NCBI GenBank assembly: GCA_021463145.1 | Contig: JAJTWZ010000008.1 | Location: 1 to 64,000, forward strand | Source of the DNA: Blastocatellia bacterium | GTDB taxonomy: Bacteria > Acidobacteriota > Blastocatellia > UBA7656 > JADIYM01 | Reading direction: 5' to 3' | DNA: 64,000 bases | Shown here: positions 35,938-45,317 of the stretch, in pieces | Layout of the letters: every line of letters starts with the position of its first letter | How positions within the stretch are numbered: position 1 is the stretch's first letter | Program-made: the position numbers and the translations under genes | Notes under the pieces: model-generated | The model's database searches: none | The model's input: the letters and a program-made list of their open reading frames with translations, nothing else | What the model was told of the DNA's origin: nothing

Positions 35938-38643
35938 TCAGCGCACCGGCACGCCGCGGACTACTCCGCGTCCGACACGTCCCTGATCGAGAACGGCGGC
36001 GGCCGCACGACGTATTCCGTCGTCGGGCAGCGCGTCGATTCGCTCGCCGTAGCGCTCCACCGTGCCGAGCGGTAGCCCGAATGCCGTCACGCGCACGTAC
36101 GACACGCACATGTCGCCACACCTTGCGTTCGCGAGAGTCCAGGCGGCGACGGCCGCGCGACGGCCAGCGGCGATCTCGCCGGCCGGCCAGGCAGGCGCGG
36201 CAACTCGCGCAAGTTCCGAAACGACCGCCGATCGGGCGGTGACTTCGCTTTCAGGCGACGATACGACCGTACACACGGCGGCCCCCGCCTGCCGCCTCCT
36301 TTCGAGGCCGCACGAAACCTCGATCACCCCGGCCTCGTCGTGGAACGCAGAGGCCCGTAGCTGCACCGATCGCAAAGCGATCTCGATTGCCTCCAACGCG
36401 TCCCAGCTGCCGCCCGGAGTAACGACGGCGATGGCCGCCACCGTCCGCGCGGACGGCACTTGAATCGCGACCTCGGCTGCCGTGCCGGGCGCCGGAACGG
36501 CCGGGGACTTCAGTCGGTCCCCGTCCGGCCGGTCAAAACCCTCGACGACGTACCTCGACACGAGCGACGAGCCGTCGGTGTCGCCGACTATACCGACCAG
36601 CGGATAGAGCGATTTGACGCTCGTCGCGTACCAGGCGCGCACGGATTCGTCGTTCTGCTTCGCAATCGACTCCGGAAGGCCTTCCGGCGCGACACCGTAA
36701 GTGTGAGTCGGATAGCGCGACTGCCAGAAGAGGTTCGACGCCGCGCGTGCCGGCGGGATCCGCGACTGCTTCTGATCGACGAGCAACCGGTCGCGTTCCC
36801 GCAATACCGAGACTGTCTCGAACTGGGGACGTTCGACGAGGTCGATAGCCACCGGCACGACCAGATCGGCGTTGCGAGACAAAGTCTCGACGACCACGCC
36901 AAAAAAGTCCGCGTCGTTTACGATCCGCACGCGACCCCCCAGTCGCTCGATTGCAAATAGCAGGGCGTCGCCCGGGTAGCCCTTCGAGCCCCGAGTCATG
37001 CTGCGAAGCATCAGTTCGGTGATGCCGCGATTGCCATCGAGTTCGGCGGCCCGGCCCCCAGGAAAGAAAAACCCGATGGCAACTACAGGCTGCGACGCGT
37101 CCTCCCGGACGAATGCCTTCGGTCCGTTAAGGGTCGAAAAATCCCTGACCGGAAGAGGAAGCGGCACGAGGACGCTATCGCCGCGATCTCCGGACCGTCC
37201 CCGTTCGACGCCTTCCTCGGTGGCCGGAGCTGCCGGCCTGTCACGGATCTCGCCCGGAGCCACCGGTTTCGACATTCCCGGCGCCCATACCGCGGCCCGC
37301 GCCGCGAATGCTTCTGCCGAAGCCGGCCTCGCAGGAGATCCCGGCGGCACCGACTCCACGACCGTTGCACCGGAAAACGAGAAAAGCCGCGCTGCCGCAG
37401 CTTGCACCCCGGCGGCAGTCACGGTTCGATAACTGACAAGTCGAGCCGAAGCGGCGGCGGCGGCGTGCGTCCCGAGTTCGAGTTGCACCAGGTCGACGGC
37501 GTCGTCGTCGGACCGCGATCTCATCAGCGTCCGGTCGAGCTCGGCCTGGTTGCGCGCTCTCTGAAGCTCTGCATCGCTCATCCGCTCGCGGCGGAACCGA
37601 TCGAGTTCGCGCCAGGTCATCGCCGACGCATCGTCGATTCGCGCGACGTCGGTCCAGACGTCAACGGCGATCGTCCTTCCTCCAGCCCTCCAGCCAGCGT
37701 GCGCCGATGCGTCGCTGACGAAGGTCGAGTCGGCGAACAGCAACGGGAGCCGCGAAGTGCTTCCCATGCCTAGCGCGGCCGCGAGCACTTCCACGACAGC
37801 GCCGTCGAGTTCGCGGGCGGACGCAGGGTCGAACTCGATGGACACACGTGCCGGTCCGGCGGCTCCGGACTCCACTGTGTATCGCGTCGTCCCGGCTGCC
37901 GGAACTGCCGCAGGAGGCGGTGGCGGCGCCACGGGTGGAACGCGCGATTGAGCGCGGCGGCCTGTCTCCGGTGAAGCTGCAACCGGCGCGGGAGGCTCGA
38001 TGGCCCCGAACTCACGTTGAACCGTCGCCAGCAACGAAAATGAATCGATCTGCCCGCTGGCGGCGACTGTCGCGTCCCGCGCGGTGAGCGGCAGTGAGCC
38101 CTCGCGGCCGTCCTGCGACGCCAGGAGAGCTGCGTGAGCCACGACGACTGCGTCTGCGTCGCGCGCCACTACGCTGGAGGAAATGAAGATGTATCCGTCT
38201 TCCGCCGACAACGCGAGCATCCCTCCGACCGCAGCGAGGCTCGCCGCGGGAGAGTCGGCTCCCGATCGTGAAGCCGATCTAATCGCATCGACCGCGCGTT
38301 CGGCGTCGATACCCCCCGGAAGCGGGATGGCAGTCACCAGGCTGGCAACGGCTGCCGCCGGATTGTCGCGAGCGACGAAGATCGTTCCGTTCTCGAGCTC
38401 GCTTCGGGTGACGGAGGCATCGACCGTCTGCGAAACGACCGACCCCCCTGCGGGAATCGGCTTCGCCACAGTGACGGGGCCGGCCGCCGCCTGCGGCGCG
38501 ACAGCCGTGCCAGGCTTCGTCACGGGCCGGCCGGAAGCCGGAGGCGCCGGCTTCGCGCCGCGCACCCGGCCACTCTGGGCAAGCCCCAAACCCGAAGAAA
38601 CGGCGGCGAAGAGGATCGAGAACCCGGCCACCCGGACCCACAT
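35938..38643 (-). CDS. M16-like protein lacking both zinc motifs
   Basis: 901 residues with a signal peptide (MWVRVAGFSILFAAVSSGLG) and a Pro/Ala-rich linker. It has the two-lobe layout of M16B peptidases: an N-half at about 70-430 and a C-half at about 500-895. The C-half resembles M16 closely (PVVAIGFFFPGGRAAE, then GNRGITELMLRSMTRGS, ALLFAIERLGGRV, later YGVAPEGLP). The HxxEH box is replaced by ELMLR, and the N-half has no such box. It is therefore probably inactive, perhaps a partner or structural subunit. ATG 38643 follows the preceding stop by 7 bp. Confidence 0.8.
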   Translation of the reverse strand: MWVRVAGFSILFAAVSSGLGLAQSGRVRGAKPAPPASGRPVTKPGTAVAPQAAAGPVTVAKPIPAGGSVVSQTVDASVTRSELENGTIFVARDNPAAAVASLVTAIPLPGGIDAERAVDAIRSASRSGADSPAASLAAVGGMLALSAEDGYIFISSSVVARDADAVVVAHAALLASQDGREGSLPLTARDATVAASGQIDSFSLLATVQREFGAIEPPAPVAASPETGRRAQSRVPPVAPPPPPAAVPAAGTTRYTVESGAAGPARVSIEFDPASARELDGAVVEVLAAALGMGSTSRLPLLFADSTFVSDASAHAGWRAGGRTIAVDVWTDVARIDDASAMTWRELDRFRRERMSDAELQRARNQAELDRTLMRSRSDDDAVDLVQLELGTHAAAAASARLVSYRTVTAAGVQAAAARLFSFSGATVVESVPPGSPARPASAEAFAARAAVWAPGMSKPVAPGEIRDRPAAPATEEGVERGRSGDRGDSVLVPLPLPVRDFSTLNGPKAFVREDASQPVVAIGFFFPGGRAAELDGNRGITELMLRSMTRGSKGYPGDALLFAIERLGGRVRIVNDADFFGVVVETLSRNADLVVPVAIDLVERPQFETVSVLRERDRLLVDQKQSRIPPARAASNLFWQSRYPTHTYGVAPEGLPESIAKQNDESVRAWYATSVKSLYPLVGIVGDTDGSSLVSRYVVEGFDRPDGDRLKSPAVPAPGTAAEVAIQVPSARTVAAIAVVTPGGSWDALEAIEIALRSVQLRASAFHDEAGVIEVSCGLERRRQAGAAVCTVVSSPESEVTARSAVVSELARVAAPAWPAGEIAAGRRAAVAAWTLANARCGDMCVSYVRVTAFGLPLGTVERYGERIDALPDDGIRRAAAAVLDQGRVGRGVVRGVPVR

Positions 38644-38650
38644 CGTGAAC

Positions 38651-39031
38651 CTAATACGGCTGCATCTTCGTCGTCTGCTGTATGACCCACTCATAATCGG
38701 TGACGATGAGATCGATCTTCTGGACCGTGTTCAGGCTGACCGATATCCCGCGGCCTTCCTGCTTCACCTCGATGTCCTTGGGCGGAATGTCGTACTTGCG
38801 CGCGAGTTCGTCGGCTTTAGGCCGAACCTTCTCGACTGTGATGCCCTGGACGCCCGTGGTGCGCGCCAGATCGGCGGCATCCGCTTTCAGGCTTTGCATG
38901 TTGAAGAACCGCGGCACGTTGACGATGCCGAGGTAACCGAAGACTCCCAACACGACGAGGTAGACAACGAATTTGAGGTTCCCTTCACCTCGCTGCGCGC
39001 GACTGCCGCGAACCGACCGTCGAACCGTCAT
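38651..39031 (-). CDS. small single-pass membrane protein (DUF4845-like)
   Basis: 126 residues. A basic N-terminus (RRSVRGSRAQRGEGN) precedes one helix (LKFVVYLVVLGVFGYLGIVN), then a soluble domain with KADELARKYDIPPKDIEVKQ and ending TDYEWVIQQTTKMQPY. Similar short proteins occur in acidobacterial-type genomes. No known function. It sits just before the M16-like gene and is probably co-transcribed with it. Confidence 0.7.
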   Translation of the reverse strand: MTVRRSVRGSRAQRGEGNLKFVVYLVVLGVFGYLGIVNVPRFFNMQSLKADAADLARTTGVQGITVEKVRPKADELARKYDIPPKDIEVKQEGRGISVSLNTVQKIDLIVTDYEWVIQQTTKMQPY

Positions 39032-39158
39032 TGTTTTTCTCCACGAGTGGTTTTCGGGGCCGAAGTCCCCTCAATCTTGCGACAGAACATCGCATTTGGC
39101 CAATGGTGACACGCGATCCGGCGAGTCCGCGTCATCAGATGCCCCAAACCGGGAAAAG

Positions 39159-40292
39159 TCAACCAGACCGTCGTCGCGTCATTCGGGAGGATCGAGGATC
39201 CAGACATCCCGCGAGCGCTTCCAGAACTTCCGTTTCGTCCACGTCGGTCCGGATGACGACGCTTCCGATCCCCGACGGCACGACGAACGCGATTCGTCCC
39301 GATGTCCGCTTCTTGTCGTGGCGCATCGCGGCGAGAAGCGCCCGGGGAGCAAGATCGTCGATCCGCGGCAGTGGTCCAACTCGCGCAATCAGGCGACGCA
39401 CACGCAGCGCCTCGTCCGGAGACATCGTCCCTAGCCTTACCGCGAGGACCGACGCTGCAACGAGTCCATATCCAACGGCCTCTCCGTGAAGAAACCGCCT
39501 GTATCGCGTGACGGTCTCGTATGCGTGGCCGAACGTGTGCCCAAGATTGAGAACGCGACGCGGTCCGGCTTCGGTCTCGTCGGATTCGACGACTCGGGCC
39601 TTGATCCTGCAGCACACGGCCACGAGGTGCGCGAGGTGAGACGACGAGCCCGCAACCAGGAAGTCAACGTGACGCTCCATCCACGAAAAAAGCCTCGCGT
39701 CGCCCAGCATCCCGTACTTGATCGCCTCGAAGAGCCCAGCGCGAAGCTCGCGGGCTGGAAGCGTAGCCAACGTCGACGTGTCGGCGACCACCGCCGACGG
39801 CTGGTGGAAGGCTCCCATGAGGTTCTTTCCGGCGGCGTGGTTGACGGCGACCTTGCCGCCCACCGAACTGTCGATCTGAGCGAGCAGGGTCGTCGGGATC
39901 TGCACGAATGGAGTGCCGCGCATGTAGAGCGCCGAGACGAGGCCCGCCAGGTCGCCCACCACGCCCCCGCCCAACGCGACGATCGGGTCGGAGCGCTCCA
40001 GTTCGGCAGCGGCGGCGGCGCCCACCGCGCGCTCGAGCTCGGCGAGCCTCTTGAAGCGCTCGCCGTCGCCGATCTCGTGCACGAAAACCGAGTAGCCCGA
40101 GGCCTGCAGGCTCGCCATCACTCGCGCGCCGTAGAGTTCCCGGACCGTGGAATTCGTGATGACGAGAGCGCTGTTCGGCTTTTTCCCGCAAGCCCGCGCG
40201 ATGCGACGGCCGACGGAATCGAGCAGGCCGTCTCCGATCGCAACCGCGTACGACCGATCTCCGAGGTGCACTCGAACGTTTCGCGCGCTCAC
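39159..40292 (-). CDS. aroB: 3-dehydroquinate synthase
   Basis: 377 residues. Second step of the shikimate pathway. NAD-binding and active-site motifs: GDGERFKRLAELE, GGGVVGDLAGLVSALYMRGTPFVQIPTTLLAQIDSSVGGKVAVNH in outline, KNLMGAFHQP, ELRAGLFEAIKYGML, and LNLGHTFGHAYE with the metal His. The GTG at 40292 overlaps the preceding stop (GTGA), and an ATG at 40337 would lie inside the upstream gene. The aroK/aroC genes are not here. Confidence 0.95.
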   Translation of the reverse strand: MSARNVRVHLGDRSYAVAIGDGLLDSVGRRIARACGKKPNSALVITNSTVRELYGARVMASLQASGYSVFVHEIGDGERFKRLAELERAVGAAAAAELERSDPIVALGGGVVGDLAGLVSALYMRGTPFVQIPTTLLAQIDSSVGGKVAVNHAAGKNLMGAFHQPSAVVADTSTLATLPARELRAGLFEAIKYGMLGDARLFSWMERHVDFLVAGSSSHLAHLVAVCCRIKARVVESDETEAGPRRVLNLGHTFGHAYETVTRYRRFLHGEAVGYGLVAASVLAVRLGTMSPDEALRVRRLIARVGPLPRIDDLAPRALLAAMRHDKKRTSGRIAFVVPSGIGSVVIRTDVDETEVLEALAGCLDPRSSRMTRRRSG

Positions 40293-41776
40293 GCCGCCAT
40301 CCCCCGCCGCAGGTCGTCTGCCAGCGGCTCGAAGCATATCGGCCCAAGTCCGAGTTCGGCGGCGATCTCGTCCGCCGAATACTCGCTTCCGGTTGCCCAG
40401 AGTTCGCGCAGCAGCGCGCCAGCCGCTCGCGACGACCACCATCGGTTTCCGAAGCGCGTCTTCAAGTGTTCGCGAACCAGCACTTCCAATGCCCAGGCGC
40501 GCAGATAGTCGGCGACGTAGAATCCATCGTCCAGGTCCGAAAGCGCGTCCGAGCGCGGGTACCTGACCATCGTCGCCCCCTCGAGTTCCTCGACGTATGC
40601 CGCCGGGGCGGATCCGAGCGACAACCTGCCGCTGTGTAGCGCCTCTTCATATCGCAACTTCCCCACGTGACGCCGGACGACAGAACATTTCTCGATCGCC
40701 GCCAGCCGCCTCAACTCGCTCGATGGGTCGATATGGAAGGCCTCGCGCAAGTACCTGTCGTCGAGAAGCAGGTACTGAACAAGGAATGCCCAGGTCTCGC
40801 TCGTCGCACGGTCGCCGGCGCGGGCGAAGGCCACACGCGCGCCGGGCGAAGTGAAGCCGAAGTGCTGGGCGTGGCCTCCCTCGTGCAGCAGTGCAGTGTA
40901 ATCGGCATATCCGCCGGACGGACGCACGACGAGTACGACGTCATCGGGCACACGGATGGGCGCACAGAAAGGACGTGGATTCTTCGACGGCCGGTCCTCG
41001 AGGTCCAGACGGATGTTCCGCTGGGCTCCCGTTTTGATACCCAACCCGGCGAACACGTCGCGGTAGACCATAGGCATCCGGTGCGCCGGAAAGGCCTCGT
41101 CGAATTCGGCGAACCGCAGCGCATACAGCAGATCCTCGCGAGTCGCATCGCCGATGTCCACGGTGCTGCGTTTCCTGACAAGGGATGCCAACGCAGCAGC
41201 GTAACTGGCTTCGGTCTCCGACAGCAGCACGCTGGCCCGGTCGCGGAGCGCGGTGTAATCGATGCCGTAAACATCCGAACAAAGCGCCGCTGTAGACACG
41301 GCTCCCAGCGACCGCGCAGCAGCGGCGCGCTTGTCGAATCTCTCGGCGCGCACGTCGTTCGAGCCCTCGACGATGCGCTCGCGCCGGCGGGCGAGCTCGG
41401 AGCGGACTTCCGGCCTCGACTCATTGCGGATGCGGGAGCGCAGCGAATGAAACGGCAGCGTCTCGCCCTCCCAGGCAACGGTCTCGGCGGCGTCGCGATC
41501 CGCGATAATTTCATCCAGCTCGCGCGTTGCCGACGAGAGATGCTCCTCGATCGCGGCGGCGCGCAGGTACCGCGCTTCTTTCCGATCGAGCTCCCCGAAT
41601 CCGTTTTCCGCGGCTTCGCCGAGCGCAGCAATCTCGTCGCGTCCGAACAGGTGTCCGAATCGATCGTAGACCGGCGCGAGGTCGAGCGCCCGATCGAGTC
41701 CGGCGCCGAATCGATACCACGTCCGCGTGTGCGATTCGGAGAATGCTTCGAACTCGTCCGGATACTCGTTTCGCAT
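40289..41776 (-). CDS. M3-like HEGGH metallopeptidase
   Basis: 495 residues. A cytoplasmic helical gluzincin of the M3/M32/M2 type: LLHEGGHAQHFGF is the HExxH zinc motif near residue 320, with TSETWAFLVQYLLLD (Glu ligand region) about 30 residues later. The N-terminal 250 residues are helical. It has no signal peptide. The exact family and substrate are uncertain. ATG 41776 taken as start (MRNEYPDEFEAF). Its stop is coupled to aroB. Confidence 0.82.
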   Translation of the reverse strand: MRNEYPDEFEAFSESHTRTWYRFGAGLDRALDLAPVYDRFGHLFGRDEIAALGEAAENGFGELDRKEARYLRAAAIEEHLSSATRELDEIIADRDAAETVAWEGETLPFHSLRSRIRNESRPEVRSELARRRERIVEGSNDVRAERFDKRAAAARSLGAVSTAALCSDVYGIDYTALRDRASVLLSETEASYAAALASLVRKRSTVDIGDATREDLLYALRFAEFDEAFPAHRMPMVYRDVFAGLGIKTGAQRNIRLDLEDRPSKNPRPFCAPIRVPDDVVLVVRPSGGYADYTALLHEGGHAQHFGFTSPGARVAFARAGDRATSETWAFLVQYLLLDDRYLREAFHIDPSSELRRLAAIEKCSVVRRHVGKLRYEEALHSGRLSLGSAPAAYVEELEGATMVRYPRSDALSDLDDGFYVADYLRAWALEVLVREHLKTRFGNRWWSSRAAGALLRELWATGSEYSADEIAAELGLGPICFEPLADDLRRGMAA

Positions 41777-41805
41777 CGCGGCGGGAGCGTAGCATACTGC
41801 CCGAA

Positions 41806-42378
41806 GTGCGGGCACGAGTCACACTTCGGGCCGGACGGGCGCTGCGCGCGGCGCTCGCGATGGCCGTTGCAATTCAGTTCGGCTGCGCCGGAAAGACCTT
41901 CGACGTGAAAGTCGTTGAACCGGTGCCGTCCGAGAGAATTGGCGAGCAAACTCGCGCGGGAGACGTGGCGATGCGGTTTTCGGCGCTCTGGGACGAGGAC
42001 TGGCAACTCGATAACCTGGAGGCCAACGCGGCACTTGCCGGAGTCCTTCCTGTTCGTGCCGAGGTCGAGAACCCTTCGAACAAAACGGTATCGCTCGAGA
42101 CGTTGCGCATCGTCGCGACAGACGGTCACGGTCGCAGGTGGAAGATGATCGACTCGAATCGCGCTCGGAAGAAGATCGAGAAGTATTACGGCGTGCGGTT
42201 GCGCTTCAAGGAAGGCGACCGCGCTTACCGCGAAGACTTTGCCGCAAACTCTCTGGACCTGGAGACGGATCTGCCGGCGGGCGCCCGCCGCCAGGGCCTG
42301 ATCTACTTCGAGATGCCGAAGGACGTGCGCCGGCCGGTACCGGTGACGATCACCGCCGCGGACGGCCGCCGCGACTGA
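41806..42378 (+). CDS. putative lipoprotein with LEA-like domain
   Basis: 190 residues. From the GTG at 41806 the N-terminus is basic then hydrophobic (RALRAALAMAVAIQFGC), with lipobox QFGC at about residue 28. The mature part (AEVENPSNKTVSLETLRIVA) recalls small beta-sandwich domains with a DUF- or LEA14-like look, but I cannot name the family. An ATG at 41860 would leave too short a signal peptide. CATACT ends 7 bp before the GTG. Confidence 0.65.
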   Translation: MRARVTLRAGRALRAALAMAVAIQFGCAGKTFDVKVVEPVPSERIGEQTRAGDVAMRFSALWDEDWQLDNLEANAALAGVLPVRAEVENPSNKTVSLETLRIVATDGHGRRWKMIDSNRARKKIEKYYGVRLRFKEGDRAYREDFAANSLDLETDLPAGARRQGLIYFEMPKDVRRPVPVTITAADGRRD

Positions 42379-42403
42379 CGCCGGACGGCCTTCCAGGGCC
42401 GAA

Positions 42404-42477
42404 TGCTCCCGACTGGATTCGAACCAGTGGCCTAGCGCTTAGGAGGCGCTCGCTCTATCCAACTGAGCTACGGGAGC
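42404..42477 (-). tRNA. tRNA-Arg (anticodon CCT)
   Basis: Acceptor GCTCCCG pairs with CGGGAGC; D-arm GCTC...GAGC; anticodon stem AGCGC with loop CTCCTAA, so anticodon CCT; T-arm CTGGTTCGAATCCAG. The discriminator is A. The 3' CCA is not encoded. Confidence 0.96.
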
Positions 42478-42538
42478 GGACGTGTGAGGCTAGCAGGAGC
42501 GCTCGCCACCAGGCAAACGAGAGCACGCGGCAACCCTC

Positions 42539-43783
42539 CTACACTTCGCGCCGGGGGGTGACGATGACGTTCGAAAGCAGCAACCCGGTAACGAGGCCGA
42601 CCGCCACCAGCAGCATCCGGAAGGCAGTTTCGACGCCCGAGACAACGTCGCTCGCGATGAACTGAGAAACGCTGCCGAATCCGAGACTCCCCGGAACCAG
42701 AACCATCAACCCGGGCACCACCCACGTCGCCGACGGGCGGTTCAGGATTCGCGAAATGGCGTTCGCCGTGACGCCGAGCGACATTGCTCCGACGCACACG
42801 CCGAGCTCCGGGCCGAGCATCGAAGTGCCGGCGCGTGCTCCCCAGAAAGCGATGACGGTCGCGGTCAGTATCGAGAGATAATCCCGCGGCCTGGCACGGA
42901 ACAGCACGGTGAATCCGACACTCGCGAGCAATAGAGCGGGAAATTCCGTCCAGAACGGCAGTGGAATAGGCTCGGCGGCCGTCGATGCACCGGGAAAGAA
43001 CCTGGCGGCTTGTCCGCCGAGCGCGACTCCGAATCCCATTCCGATGAAGGCGAGCACCGCGCCCGTCAATCGCGCGGTGCCCGCGACGAGGTTCTGCGAG
43101 GCGATCTCCCGCATCGCGATCGTCAGCGTCAGTCCGGGCAGCATGACGATGAGTCCCGCTACGGTCATCACGTAGACCGACGACGGCATGAACAGCTGGG
43201 CGGCGACGACCGCCAGGGCCGCCGCGACCATCGAACCGACCGGCTCGAACAGGCGCGCCGTCGCCCCCCCGCGCTCCAGCAGGATGGCCAGAAGGCCGGT
43301 CGCGACGCCGATGATTGCCGCGCCAGAGACTTCGCGCCACCCGCCGCCGAAAAACCGCGCCGACGTTGCCGAGGCGAGTCCGAAGCAGGCCGCGGTCACG
43401 ACCGGTCCGTACCTTGACGGGCGGGCCACGATCTCGTCGACCTGGACGGCAGCCGCGGCCGTATCGGTTTCGCCCGCAAGGACAGACCTTGTCAATTCGT
43501 CGAGCAGGATCGTCTTCTCGAGATTCACCTGTCCCGGCTCCACGCGAACCATCGTGGTGCGCTGTTCTTCCGGCGTGCCGAACGAAGCGAAGATGCCGGT
43601 CGGCGTGACGAAGAAGTTGCCGTCGAGACCAAGCCGAGAAGCGACCGCCTGCATGGTGCCTTCCAGCAGGTGCGCCGGCATGCCGTATTGATGGAGCGCC
43701 GTTCCAAGCTTTACCGCGAATGCGATCACGGGATCGGCCGGCGAAACCTTCGAAACCCGAGGCAACTCGTTAGTCTGCGACAT
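42539..43783 (-). CDS. ThrE-family threonine/serine exporter
   Basis: 414 residues. An N-terminal cytoplasmic domain (about 1-120, HQYGMPAHLLEGTMQAVASRLG and FVTPTGIFASFG) precedes five helices (ThrE/DUF1212), and a second five-helix half (ThrE_2/DUF3815) runs to the C-terminus. Both halves are in one chain, as in Corynebacterium ThrE. It exports threonine, serine or related compounds by proton antiport. ATG 43783 (MSQTNELPRV) preferred to one at 43822. Confidence 0.88.
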   Translation of the reverse strand: MSQTNELPRVSKVSPADPVIAFAVKLGTALHQYGMPAHLLEGTMQAVASRLGLDGNFFVTPTGIFASFGTPEEQRTTMVRVEPGQVNLEKTILLDELTRSVLAGETDTAAAAVQVDEIVARPSRYGPVVTAACFGLASATSARFFGGGWREVSGAAIIGVATGLLAILLERGGATARLFEPVGSMVAAALAVVAAQLFMPSSVYVMTVAGLIVMLPGLTLTIAMREIASQNLVAGTARLTGAVLAFIGMGFGVALGGQAARFFPGASTAAEPIPLPFWTEFPALLLASVGFTVLFRARPRDYLSILTATVIAFWGARAGTSMLGPELGVCVGAMSLGVTANAISRILNRPSATWVVPGLMVLVPGSLGFGSVSQFIASDVVSGVETAFRMLLVAVGLVTGLLLSNVIVTPRREV

Positions 43784-43871
43784 CGCCGGATTCTCCGCAA
43801 CCGGTGATGCGGCTGCAAGCACGGAACCGTTTTTCCGGCAGCGACCGGGCGTGTTGGGCTAGAGTGCGCGG

Positions 43872-45317
43872 ATGTCTACGATCGACAACGCTTTCGACGC
43901 CGAGACGCTGCGCGTGCTCGGGCACCGCCTGGTCGACCGGCTCGCCGATCACCTGCGCGACTCGCGCGAGAACCTCGAGATGCCGGTGCTGCCGTGGGCT
44001 GAACCGGACGTCAGCATCGCCAACTGGCCCGGAGACTTTCCGGCCGGTCCGGACCCCGACCCTGCAGCTTTCGACGCGCTACTCGGACGCGTCATCGACG
44101 GGTCGACTCATCTTCACCACCCCAGATTCGTTGGCCATCAGGTGACGTCGCCGCTTCCGACGGCCGCGCTGGCCGAATTCGCCGGGGCGATGCTCAACAA
44201 CGGCATGGCCATCTACGAGATGGGACCGGTCGCGACTGCGATGGAGCGGGCCGTGATCCGATGGATGTGCGATCGGATCGGTTACGGAAACGAGGCCGGC
44301 GGCCTGCTCACGTCAGGTGGCTCGGTTGGCAATCTCACGGCGCTGCTTGCCGCTCGTCAGTCGCACGCGGGATTCGACGCTTGGACGGGCGGCGCGTCGG
44401 CGGGGCCTCCGCTTGCAGTTCTCTCGTCGGATCAGACGCACTACTGCGTACAGCGGGCGGTCCAGATAATGGGATGGGGATCGGATGGTGTGGTCGCGGT
44501 GCCCGTCGACGAACGGTTCAGAATGCGGCCGGAATTGCTGGAAGACGCCTTCGGCCGCGCCGAAGGCCTGGGACGACGCGTCGTCGCCGTGGTTGCAAGT
44601 GCGGCATCGACATCCACCGGAGCGTACGATCCGCTCGATCGGGTCGCCGACTTCTGCGAGCGACGGGGCCTGTGGCTGCACGTCGACGGCGCTCACGGCG
44701 CGGCGGCTGCGATTTCGCCGAAGTACGGCCAGTTGGTCGACGGCATCGAGCGCGCCGACTCGGTCGTCTGGGACGCCCACAAGATGCTGCTGATGCCGGC
44801 TCTTGTGACTGCGGTGCTGTTTCGTGACGGTGCGCGCTCGTACGAGTCATTCGCGCAGCAGGCGTCATACCTGTTCGAGGGCCGGGACCCGTCCGAGGAA
44901 TGGTTCAACGGAGCAACTCGCACGCTCGAGTGCACGAAACGAATGATGAGCCTCGAGCTGTACTCGACGCTCGCGGTTCACGGCACCGACATGTTCTCCG
45001 AGTACGTGACCGGCACATACGACCTCGCGCGAAGTTTCGCGTCGCTTATAGCGGCGAGCCACGACTTCGAATTGGCGGTCGAGCCCGATGCGAACATCGT
45101 CTGCTTCCGGTTCGTCGGCGATGGATTGGTTGAGGATACCGATCTCGACGCTCTGCAGGACCGGCTTCGGTCCAGGGTGAATGCAAGCGGCCGGTTCTAT
45201 TTCGTACGCACCGCGCTGCCGAAGGGTGTTTTCCTTCGAGTTACGGTCATCAATCCCGCGACGACAGGAGACGATCTCGCATTGCTGCTCGACGCGATAC
45301 GCGAGGCGGCCGAATGA
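43872..45317 (+). CDS. group II PLP-dependent decarboxylase
   Basis: 481 residues. Fold-type I aromatic-L-amino-acid/glutamate-type decarboxylase. The PLP lysine is K304 in VVWDAHKMLLMP; LTSGGSVGNLTALLAAR and WLHVDGAHGAAA (Asp for the pyridine nitrogen, Ala stacking) complete the site. HHPRFVGHQVTSPLP and MLNNGMAIYEMGPVATAME match the N-terminal domain. Substrate (tyrosine, tryptophan, 2,4-diaminobutyrate or other) cannot be decided. The stop overlaps the start of the GNAT gene (ATGA). TAGAGT ends 6 bp before the ATG. Confidence 0.92.
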   Translation: MSTIDNAFDAETLRVLGHRLVDRLADHLRDSRENLEMPVLPWAEPDVSIANWPGDFPAGPDPDPAAFDALLGRVIDGSTHLHHPRFVGHQVTSPLPTAALAEFAGAMLNNGMAIYEMGPVATAMERAVIRWMCDRIGYGNEAGGLLTSGGSVGNLTALLAARQSHAGFDAWTGGASAGPPLAVLSSDQTHYCVQRAVQIMGWGSDGVVAVPVDERFRMRPELLEDAFGRAEGLGRRVVAVVASAASTSTGAYDPLDRVADFCERRGLWLHVDGAHGAAAAISPKYGQLVDGIERADSVVWDAHKMLLMPALVTAVLFRDGARSYESFAQQASYLFEGRDPSEEWFNGATRTLECTKRMMSLELYSTLAVHGTDMFSEYVTGTYDLARSFASLIAASHDFELAVEPDANIVCFRFVGDGLVEDTDLDALQDRLRSRVNASGRFYFVRTALPKGVFLRVTVINPATTGDDLALLLDAIREAAE

